From the IMG/VR virus record IMGVR_UViG_3300020438_000204, positions 1 through 28,465 of that record: a stretch of 28,465 nucleotides of DNA. The stretch is one strand, 5' to 3'. The notes under the pieces are model-generated. The model had not been told where the DNA came from. It did not search any database and worked only from the letters and a program-made list of their open reading frames with translations. The position numbers were made by a program, and so were the translations under genes. Below, one piece after another: positions 17,762 to 25,008 of this stretch. Origin of the DNA: a virus. The first letter of the stretch is position 1; each line of letters begins with the position of its first letter.

Positions 17762-19522
17762 TTAAAAATCTAGTATAACTTTAATGTCTTCTGTTTGATC
17801 TACTGCTCTATCTACTTTCTGAAAGTTCTCTACATGTATGAACTCACCAGAATATGTGTTCGCTTCTGGGCCAGATATTGTTGATACAGTTGCAACTTTT
17901 GTAGAATTTCCTCTTTTTAACAAAACGTCATTCTTAGTAAAAGCAACATGATTACCATAACTATCTACATTATTTAGATAGATATTAAAGAACGATGTAT
18001 CACTAATTGTCTCATCATCTTTAATAAAAACTATTGTTCCATTTGCTCCGTTTGATGCTTGTGCTACTGAAGCGTTTTGTCTTGCGGACGCATTTAGTTC
18101 AGTAATAAATCCAATGGTACCATTCTCAGCATTTATTCTCATTCTTTCATTTGTTATCTCATCATCTATCTGAAATTGATTCTGTGGTATATTATTTATG
18201 ACTTGCTGATAAGATATATTTAATCTTGTTGTTAATCTTAATGTGTCTGCACTATTAGAGGTGTTCGCTATAGCCTCTGTCATAATAGCATTATTTGAGT
18301 TGACTTTCAGAATAGGATCTTTTAGAATGCTTATTGTTCTAAACTCTGTATTTGCAGGAATGAAACCTTTGCCAGTTGATGATACGCCTTGACTACCTTT
18401 GAACTGTGCATTCAAACAAACTTTATTACCACCTAATTCTTTAATTGCATCTTTACCGTGGCCACCTATAGGTGATATAATCACATTTGCAGTAGCACCC
18501 GTACCTTGAACTGTGTTTGATGAGATATATGCTTTAGCATGAGTATACTTAGAACCCACTGCTATTACATTTACATTTGAAATATTACCATTTGTGTTTA
18601 CTAACGAATAGGCTAAAGCTCCTACACCATCACCTATAATATTTACTGTTGGTGATATAAGAACTGTAGAAGTTGTATCTGGTGTTGTTGAGAACCCTGT
18701 GTTGGTTGTAAGAGTTCTTGAAGAGCCATCATAGTTTACAATTCTTCTCAGTTGTCCTAATCCTGTACCCGATTGTATATAAACAGAGTCGCCATTGTAA
18801 TGATTATCTACTGAAGATGGATTACCTTGTGCTAGTTGAATTGTAGTTGAAGTAGCACCTATAACGGAAGTACTATTCAGCATACCATAACCTGAACCTA
18901 CATCATTTGTTTCAACAACATGTATTGCACCATTTACTGATGCATTCTGTACTGATACTTGATTATTTTGCTCTGCACTACCATCACTATTGTTCAATGT
19001 TTGTACAGGCATATGTGTAGCTGTTAAGAATTTATTTGCTAGTCCTAAACTAATTGTGTACATATACTTCCAAGTATATCCATCTGATGTAGTAAAAGGT
19101 GTTGTAGAAAAACCAGCAGGCTTAACAGTTGACTGTCCGCCTTTATTATTGTATAGACATTTGTAAATATTGTTCTGATCGGTTAAAACAAAAAAGTTAG
19201 AAGTATATAAGTTAATATTTGTTTGCTTGTACATAGGATAAACTGTACCCGTAGCCCAATCGTTTCTAGGAACTACATGACTCACATCGGTTGCGTTTAT
19301 TTTCTTAGCTCCTATGGCATCTTTCCAAATAGTATAATGTTTATCTTCGATTGTCTCTATAGCTGTAGGCGAGTTTGGTTCATTTGGCCATTCTGTACTT
19401 TTACCTAGAACAGCATAAAGCACAGTTGAGTTCTTTGTGCTTCTTCCATCTGTCTCATTTACAGAATCTACGAAAGCTTTCGCACCCATGATGTTCATTT
19501 CTTTACTAGCATAAGAAGTCAT
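17762..19522 (-). CDS. gp8: Baseplate wedge protein gp8
   Basis: Two blocks match T4 gp8 as I know it: VVPRNDWATGTVYPMY at about residues 83-98 (T4 has VIPRRDWGDTRYP) and SDGYTWKYMYTIS at 146-158 (T4 has GDGYVWEYLFEI). The first 50 residues include the gp8-like VLYAVLGKSTEWPNE strand. At 586 aa it is much longer than T4 gp8 (334 aa), with the extra length in the C-terminal beta-rich half (for example NIIGDGVGALAYSLVN and NVIISPIGGHGKDAI). In T4, gp8 joins gp10, gp7, gp6 and gp53 in the wedge. The gene follows the gp7-position gene with an overlapping TAATG, which fits the gp6-gp7-gp8 wedge gene order. Confidence 0.88.
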   Translation of the reverse strand: MTSYASKEMNIMGAKAFVDSVNETDGRSTKNSTVLYAVLGKSTEWPNEPNSPTAIETIEDKHYTIWKDAIGAKKINATDVSHVVPRNDWATGTVYPMYKQTNINLYTSNFFVLTDQNNIYKCLYNNKGGQSTVKPAGFSTTPFTTSDGYTWKYMYTISLGLANKFLTATHMPVQTLNNSDGSAEQNNQVSVQNASVNGAIHVVETNDVGSGYGMLNSTSVIGATSTTIQLAQGNPSSVDNHYNGDSVYIQSGTGLGQLRRIVNYDGSSRTLTTNTGFSTTPDTTSTVLISPTVNIIGDGVGALAYSLVNTNGNISNVNVIAVGSKYTHAKAYISSNTVQGTGATANVIISPIGGHGKDAIKELGGNKVCLNAQFKGSQGVSSTGKGFIPANTEFRTISILKDPILKVNSNNAIMTEAIANTSNSADTLRLTTRLNISYQQVINNIPQNQFQIDDEITNERMRINAENGTIGFITELNASARQNASVAQASNGANGTIVFIKDDETISDTSFFNIYLNNVDSYGNHVAFTKNDVLLKRGNSTKVATVSTISGPEANTYSGEFIHVENFQKVDRAVDQTEDIKVILDF

Positions 19523-22335
19523 TATGATACCGTTCCTGAAAAATAGTGAGCATTCGCTCCTGTTATATTACCATGTGTCCAATTCACAGCGAGATTGGCA
19601 CTAGTTGCACTGCTGACTATATTTAGTCGTGCTTGATAAAAGACATTGCTAATTGGCCCAATTATTATTGATTGTCCATTAGCAAATTCTGTAGTAAATT
19701 GTGTACCAGTTCCTGTTACTGTATTAGCATTATTAGTAATTGCGATTGTACCTGTTGCAACTTTTCTTTTACGTACTAAACTTGTAGCTACTGATTGACT
19801 CATTGCATTTGTAGAAACTTTAAATTTTCCGAAAAACTTTTGCCCAGCAGGGTGTACTAATCTTAACGCAACATCTTTGTATCTTGTAAGAGCAATCGAT
19901 GCGGCAATCTCATATGAGAACTCTTGATAAAAATTACTGTCTTGAATAAACCCTCTTGCTGAAGATACATGTCCTCTTGTTGATGCATAATATCCTTCTG
20001 CATTTGCTATATTATCTATTGTTATTGTTCCTTGAGCTTGAATAGCATTTACTCTACCTGAAGAAGAAAAGGTTACTGTTTCTTTTGGTTTATATGAAAA
20101 ACCTGAATCGATAACTTTAGCAGTTTTAATAGAACCATTAGCACCTATGTCTGCACTAATAGTTGCATTTTCTCCAAGAATTCCTTCGTCTTGTATGCTT
20201 ACTATATTTATAGCACCTGTCCCAGCTAGAGAACCTTGACTTGCATCTGTGAAATGTTTTGTGGCTGAAGTACCAGTGGCCCAATTAATACCTCCTGGTT
20301 CTCTTTGTAAATCATCTTGCCATACTCTAAGAACTGTTTCAAATGTATTGTTAGCATGTTGAATAGTTTGTCCTACAGCCATAATATTAGCTTTTGCACC
20401 AGTTGATACTTGCTCTAATCTATCATTAGTATCAAGTGCAATAATACTATTAACACCTGTACCGAAATTAGCATTATCATATTGTACAGTAAGATAAGCT
20501 TCACCAATACCTAATGCGGCTACGTTTCTATGCTCTACTACAACTCTAGGCGCTTTTGTAAAATTTTGTCCACCTATTCTATTAGATAGTCTTGCAATTG
20601 TACCAACTGTACTATTGACAAACAGTAACGAATCATTTAAAGTAGTATGAATATTTTCTATCTGATTGTTAGAAGTCTGTACAACATTATTTCCTACAAC
20701 AACTTCACTATTAACTTTTCGTATACCTTCTTTTGCTATAAACGCTTTCATTGGGCCTGCATCGAATTGACTTGTAGTATTTGATGTAGTATTTGCTGTC
20801 ACTTGCATAGTAATAATTTTTCTATCAGCACTACCATTGCCACTATGATCATATTGATTACTAGCAGTAATATCTAATACCTTTTTAACGACACCGAAAG
20901 CACCACTTACCATACCTACTATTTCATCACCTTGAGTTATACCTCCACCACCATCTGTGTTTGCTACTTGTACGACATGATAACCTATTGTGTTTGCGAA
21001 GAAACCGCCCGATGCTACTGTTCCTACAGTAGCTCCTGTAGCTGTAGTTTTCTTTACTGTTTCACTTGCTTGAAAGTTTTTAAATGTGTCTACAGCTAAC
21101 ACCACGTTTGTGCTATTATATGCTCTACGAATTGCTTTCACTATAGCGTTTGCAGAAGAAGTTACACCAAATAAACTATCGCCAACTACAACACCTGGAT
21201 TAGATCCAGAAGCAAGAACGATAACAGCATTTGCGTTTGTTCTATAGTTTGTCCCAGATACAAGAGTTTCACTCGCTTCTCTAAAACCAAAATCGGGTGA
21301 AGATAATAAAGTGTTTGCATGTGTGTTCATTATACCTAATGAAGTATCTCTATATGTAACTCTAGGAGCAGTCACACCAAAAACTGAATTTGATGCAAAT
21401 TTATTTGTGTTTAAGCTTAATGCAAAAGTATCTGTTATATCACCAGCTAATATTTTAAAAGTAGCAGGAGATGTTCCAACACCACCTATATACTCTACTA
21501 TTGTGCCTTGATTTTCTTCAGTCGTAATATAACCTGAACCACCGTCCACAATATTAAAATTAACTTTACTTTGTAAATCATTTGTATCTACAACAACAGC
21601 CTTTGCAAAGGCACCAGTCTTTGATGATATAATATCTACGATATCACCTTTTCTATATTCACCACCACCTGTAGTAATTGTGACTTTACGAATACCACAC
21701 TCAACAATTGGCGAATAGCTACTACTTCCAGATAAATCTTTTATCTGAACTGCTTCTAAATGAGTGAAAGAACCTTTTACATTTGATAAAATTATTTGAT
21801 CAATATCCCTATTCTTAGCTACGAGTCTTTTAACATCTTCTACCAAAGCTTCTGCTTGACTGTCAGTTCCTTTAATTGTTTTTCCTATAAACGAGTATAC
21901 TCTAGGATCATGATGTGTTGTCAAGTATCTGTCTATTCTGAAATCGCCATCAGAAACTTTAAGCATTTGATCAGCTGGAAAGTTTACTTCAACATCTTCA
22001 TTATATAATATTCTGAATAATAACTTGTATGAATCAATAGTACCTTTTGTTGTATACAAATCTTTGATACGTTTTGCAAGTAGTCTTTTATCTGCAAGGG
22101 CATCGTTAGGTATTTCAGGCATTAACTCAGAACGAAAATATTTTATAAACTCATCTAGAGTATCATCAATATCTTTGTAGTTTTTTAAATTTCTTTGAGT
22201 GTCTTGTTGTTTACCAGTTGTTTCAAGATATTGATAGTAAGCTTTAATAAAAGCCAAAAACTTTGGCCCTTCTTCTTTATAAAAAGCAGGAAACTGATTT
22301 TCAACTAGAGATGATAGTTTTCCCTCAACTGACAT
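19522..22335 (-). CDS. Large baseplate wedge protein, probable gp7 equivalent (937 aa)
   Basis: The gene lies between gp6 and gp8 with TAATG overlaps at both ends, which is the gp7 position. The N-terminal 120 residues are helical: FPAFYKEEGPKFLAFIKAYY at 15-34 and LYTTKGTIDSYKLLFRILY at 93-111. The second segment recalls tail protein I-like wedge modules of contractile tails. The centre is beta-rich with many Ser/Thr/Gly turns. Near residues 800-831 comes FYQEFSYEIAASIAL and then VHPAGQKFFG, a motif pair seen in phage baseplate proteins. The last 80 residues form a GTGTQFTTEF-type beta domain that I recall from marine phage structural proteins. Sequence similarity to T4 gp7 itself (1032 aa) is not evident by eye, so the assignment rests on position, size and motifs. 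Confidence 0.8.
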   Translation of the reverse strand: MSVEGKLSSLVENQFPAFYKEEGPKFLAFIKAYYQYLETTGKQQDTQRNLKNYKDIDDTLDEFIKYFRSELMPEIPNDALADKRLLAKRIKDLYTTKGTIDSYKLLFRILYNEDVEVNFPADQMLKVSDGDFRIDRYLTTHHDPRVYSFIGKTIKGTDSQAEALVEDVKRLVAKNRDIDQIILSNVKGSFTHLEAVQIKDLSGSSSYSPIVECGIRKVTITTGGGEYRKGDIVDIISSKTGAFAKAVVVDTNDLQSKVNFNIVDGGSGYITTEENQGTIVEYIGGVGTSPATFKILAGDITDTFALSLNTNKFASNSVFGVTAPRVTYRDTSLGIMNTHANTLLSSPDFGFREASETLVSGTNYRTNANAVIVLASGSNPGVVVGDSLFGVTSSANAIVKAIRRAYNSTNVVLAVDTFKNFQASETVKKTTATGATVGTVASGGFFANTIGYHVVQVANTDGGGGITQGDEIVGMVSGAFGVVKKVLDITASNQYDHSGNGSADRKIITMQVTANTTSNTTSQFDAGPMKAFIAKEGIRKVNSEVVVGNNVVQTSNNQIENIHTTLNDSLLFVNSTVGTIARLSNRIGGQNFTKAPRVVVEHRNVAALGIGEAYLTVQYDNANFGTGVNSIIALDTNDRLEQVSTGAKANIMAVGQTIQHANNTFETVLRVWQDDLQREPGGINWATGTSATKHFTDASQGSLAGTGAINIVSIQDEGILGENATISADIGANGSIKTAKVIDSGFSYKPKETVTFSSSGRVNAIQAQGTITIDNIANAEGYYASTRGHVSSARGFIQDSNFYQEFSYEIAASIALTRYKDVALRLVHPAGQKFFGKFKVSTNAMSQSVATSLVRKRKVATGTIAITNNANTVTGTGTQFTTEFANGQSIIIGPISNVFYQARLNIVSSATSANLAVNWTHGNITGANAHYFSGTVS

Positions 22336-24095
22336 TAATTAACCTCTGCTTCAGTTTTAATCACTGCATCAGCAGAAGATATAATTATTATCTGTTCTCT
22401 TGTAGGTACGATATCTTTATTTACTGGATCAGCATTTACTTGTATTTCAATACCATCAAAAGCAGAAACAATAAAACTACTCATGCTTAATTTACCTGTT
22501 GAATAATCTATTGTACCAGCAGTGGCATTAATAAAAACTTTTTCTTTATTTGTATTAAATCTAAAAATTCTAATATTACCTAACCCATCATCGTCTAATT
22601 GTGCTACAAAATTATTAAATGTAAATGGGGAAGATGTTATTGAAGATGTTTTAATATTATTATGAAATTCTAACTCTACTAATGTGGCACTTGTTGTGCT
22701 TGGTACAAATCTTTTTTGCATTTTAAATTCTGCTTCATTATTCAATATTGCTTCATCTGTATTATCCAATTCACGTACAAATCTAGAATATCTTAACTTC
22801 TTTCCAAATTGTTCTAAATTATTTGTTGAGTAGTCTGTTATAGAATTTCTAATTAATGCTTGTATAGCTGAAGTAGCTATGTTTGTTTTTAGTGTATCGT
22901 AATATGTTACGATAGTGGGTATTACAAACAGATATGTTGGATCAATAATTACTGGATCAATGCCAAGCATTGTTCTATCTTTGATAGAGTTCTTGATTTC
23001 ATCTTTGAGTGTTGCTGTTGGTATCAATTCGCCTTGTGGTTTGATAGCGATAAAAACTTTTCCGTGAACAGCAGGAATAGCTTCTTCACCACCAAAGGCC
23101 ACAACTGATGATAGATTAGTGTTTTCGTTTAATATTATTCTTTCAAAGTCTTTTGCAACGACTGCACGATTTTGAATTTTAAAATTTCTTGGTGCATTGA
23201 ACTTTATACTATCAACATTTTCTATTTCTACTCCGCCTCGTGCAACTTGATTTACTGAAAGACTAGTGCCTGAGTGACTAGGAGTAATTGATATACTATC
23301 AATAGAGAAAGTATTTGCGCCGTTAGTTTGTGTGCCATGACATACCCTATATTCCACTTGTACAATATTACCATCTTCTACTGGCTTACCTAATGAACCA
23401 GTTCCAAATAATATCTCATATTGTTTGTCACTTGTTTCTTGTAGATAGTAAACTGTTGATTGATTATTAACTTCACGTATATTTGTTGCTCTAGTATAAA
23501 TTGTAGAAACACTAGAAGATGAAGATTCTATAACTGTAACTTTTATACTACGAGTGTCTACATTTTCATTTGGTAAAATATACTTTACAGGTGATGCACT
23601 ATTTACTAAGAACTCATGTGTTACTGGCGTACCCTCTGTAATTGTAATTGCTTTTGTAAAAGCTCCTCCAACATTTCTTATAATATTAGATTCTGGTGTA
23701 ACGAATGTAAATGTTCTATTATTAATACCTGTAGTGAAAGAACTATTCTTTGGTAATTCAAATTCAGATACATTTGATGCAACTCCAGAAAATGTTATAG
23801 ATACATTTGCACTTGCACCCCTTGCAGAACGTGTAAGATATCCTAATTCTTTTGCTCTTGACACTACGCTGTCTCTTTGTTGTGCTGTATCTAAAAACAT
23901 TTCATTTGCTAACATATTGGTATAGAAAGCATTGTAATGTGTGTTGTATGCTAATACATCTAGTAGAGTTGACATATTACTACCATCAAAATCATAATCA
24001 TTAAATTGTGTTTGAGAGCGTAAGTAATTTTTTAGATTTGTTTTTATATCAGCGAAATCTACTTCGGTGACTCTAAGATATGTATTAGCGGACAT
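22335..24095 (-). CDS. gp6: Baseplate wedge protein gp6 (Baseplate_J-like)
   Basis: The N-terminal region matches gp6: residues 37-95 contain DGSNMSTLLDVLAYNTHYNA, MLANEMFLDTAQQRDSV and AKELGYLTRSARGASAN, the conserved helical block of this family. The middle has the Baseplate_J-like beta section (EILFGTGSLGKPVEDGNIVQ near 230-250), and the segment KDFERIILNENTNLSSVVAF follows near 315-335. It has 586 aa against 660 in T4. In contractile-tail phages gp6 dimers form the inner baseplate ring holding the wedges together around the hub. The ATG lies one base after the gp25 stop, giving the standard gp25-gp6 order. Nothing is missing that I can detect. Confidence 0.93.
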   Translation of the reverse strand: MSANTYLRVTEVDFADIKTNLKNYLRSQTQFNDYDFDGSNMSTLLDVLAYNTHYNAFYTNMLANEMFLDTAQQRDSVVSRAKELGYLTRSARGASANVSITFSGVASNVSEFELPKNSSFTTGINNRTFTFVTPESNIIRNVGGAFTKAITITEGTPVTHEFLVNSASPVKYILPNENVDTRSIKVTVIESSSSSVSTIYTRATNIREVNNQSTVYYLQETSDKQYEILFGTGSLGKPVEDGNIVQVEYRVCHGTQTNGANTFSIDSISITPSHSGTSLSVNQVARGGVEIENVDSIKFNAPRNFKIQNRAVVAKDFERIILNENTNLSSVVAFGGEEAIPAVHGKVFIAIKPQGELIPTATLKDEIKNSIKDRTMLGIDPVIIDPTYLFVIPTIVTYYDTLKTNIATSAIQALIRNSITDYSTNNLEQFGKKLRYSRFVRELDNTDEAILNNEAEFKMQKRFVPSTTSATLVELEFHNNIKTSSITSSPFTFNNFVAQLDDDGLGNIRIFRFNTNKEKVFINATAGTIDYSTGKLSMSSFIVSAFDGIEIQVNADPVNKDIVPTREQIIIISSADAVIKTEAEVN

Positions 24096-24096
24096 G

Positions 24097-24492
24097 TTAT
24101 CGTACTCTTTCTAATATGACATCTAGAACTACTGCATCTGGATCGTTTACCACTTCAAAAGCTATTGTAATAGCTATAGAATTTAAATCTATCCTATCTT
24201 CAACTAATATATCAATAATATTTGCTCTAGGTTCGTAGTTCTCTATTACGTTTATAATTGCTTGTTTCATCTGTTCTTGTAGATGAGATGTAAATGGTTC
24301 GAATAAGAAACCTCTTATATTGCATCCAAGATTAGAATTAAATGGCCTTTCATAATAATCAGTTAATATTAAATTTTTTACAGCTTGCTTAACCGCATCT
24401 CTATTAGTCTTTTTGTTTAAAGACTTTGTAATAGGATTCGTGATAAACTGATTATCAAAATCACTGTATATAACTTCAGAACTATCTGGCAT
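24097..24492 (-). CDS. gp25: Baseplate wedge / sheath-initiator protein gp25
   Basis: The length (131 aa) equals that of T4 gp25 (132 aa), and the hallmark motifs are in order: VIYSDFD at 8-14, ERPFNSNLGCNIRGFLFEPF at 48-67 and the YEPR turn at 86-89, followed by the closing beta strands. gp25 is the lysozyme-fold wedge protein whose EPR motif organises the core bundle with gp6 and gp7 and nucleates sheath assembly. It is not catalytic. The ATG overlaps the last codons of the small Hc1-like gene by 11 nt, so it is translationally coupled to that gene and transcribed from the late promoter at 24694..24701. The gp25-gp6 adjacency is typical for T4-like phages and other contractile injection systems. 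Confidence 0.95.
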   Translation of the reverse strand: MPDSSEVIYSDFDNQFITNPITKSLNKKTNRDAVKQAVKNLILTDYYERPFNSNLGCNIRGFLFEPFTSHLQEQMKQAIINVIENYEPRANIIDILVEDRIDLNSIAITIAFEVVNDPDAVVLDVILERVR

Positions 24493-24655
24493 TCTTTTTC
24501 TCTTGTATCTCTTTTCTTCTTGTAGTACAAATTTTATTTATTTCTGCTAAAGCTTTTCTTGCTCTTGTACCAGCAGAAAGATTACCTTTCTCAAACTTAT
24601 CACTCTCTCTTACATACGTTTCAAAAAGATTTAACAAACTATCATGATAATTCAC
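24482..24655 (-). CDS. Small Hc1/histone H1-like protein (57 aa), GTG start
   Basis: This gene is easy to miss because it starts with GTG. AAGGA lies 8 nt upstream (24664..24668) and an in-frame TGA sits just above, so GTG at 24653..24655 is the only sensible start. The protein reads VNYHDSLLNLFETYVRESDK, FEKGNLSAGTRARKALAEIN, KICTTRRKEIQEKKNAR. It has an acidic amphipathic helix, then KFEKGNLSAGTRARKAL and a basic tail, matching the Hc1 (chlamydial histone H1-like) core pattern KxxxGNxxAxxRxRK. It carries one Cys (Cys42). The stop overlaps the gp25 start. It is the first gene after a late promoter. A DNA-binding or condensing role is the family expectation; a virion role is equally possible from its baseplate neighbours. 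Confidence 0.78.
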   Translation of the reverse strand: MNYHDSLLNLFETYVRESDKFEKGNLSAGTRARKALAEINKICTTRRKEIQEKKNAR

Positions 24656-24693
24656 TTGACTCTTCCTTCATTTTATGATAAAATACTTTTGTC

Positions 24694-24701
24694 TATTTAT
24701 A
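24694..24701 (-). promoter_or_regulatory. T4-type late promoter (TATAAATA)
   Basis: An exact TATAAATA on the minus strand, 4 nt beyond the PAAR gene stop and about 40 nt upstream of the Hc1-like GTG. It would start a transcript for the Hc1-like gene, gp25, gp6 and the following wedge genes. The predicted leader contains a perfect A/T inverted repeat, ATTTTATGATAAAAT on the + strand at 24670..24684, just ahead of the AAGGA ribosome site. This might modulate initiation. Confidence 0.75.
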
Positions 24702-24705
24702 ACTA

Positions 24706-25008
24706 TTAATCACCATTTACAAATACATTTTCAGATCCTGTTTCTGCTTTGCTAGGTAGAAACTTATCGTGTCCTTTTGTAGCATCATCTTTTCTATGTA
24801 CACCTTTACCATTAATAAAGACATTTGATGAACCTATTATTGCTTCATCTGTGCATGTAGTTTTATCACCTATAACAATTGCAGGTTTACCATTGACAAA
24901 TACATTTGCATCTGTTTTAGTATAAGGTGATTGATGAAGAGGTAATGGTGTCAAAGGATCTAAATGCTTGACATTCTTATCTGTATCTGCTCTAACTACA
25001 CCTCCCAT
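24706..25008 (-). CDS. PAAR-domain spike tip protein (gp5.4-like)
   Basis: This is a 100-aa PAAR protein: the N-terminal MGGVVRADTDKN, then repeated NVFVNGKPAIVIGD-type units (residues 35-48, then SSNVFINGKGVHRKDD, then ENVFVNGD at the end), with His and Cys residues (His25, Cys52) suited to the PAAR metal site. T4 gp5.4 (97 aa) has the same fold and caps the gp5 beta-helix needle, sharpening the membrane-puncturing tip. The ATG overlaps the gp5 stop (TAATG), which fits the expected 1:1 partner. The closing VNGD with no extra domain means it carries no effector extension. Confidence 0.9.
   Translation of the reverse strand: MGGVVRADTDKNVKHLDPLTPLPLHQSPYTKTDANVFVNGKPAIVIGDKTTCTDEAIIGSSNVFINGKGVHRKDDATKGHDKFLPSKAETGSENVFVNGD

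Noticed and set aside
20205-20212. TATAAATA-type late promoter word within the gp7-position gene
   Set aside because: It lies mid-gene with no gene start near by; such A/T words are expected by chance in this composition.
24642-24671. 9-codon ATG reading frame overlapping the Hc1-like ribosome site
   Set aside because: No Shine-Dalgarno sequence of its own and no coding character; the GTG frame has the AAGGA site and family-like sequence.
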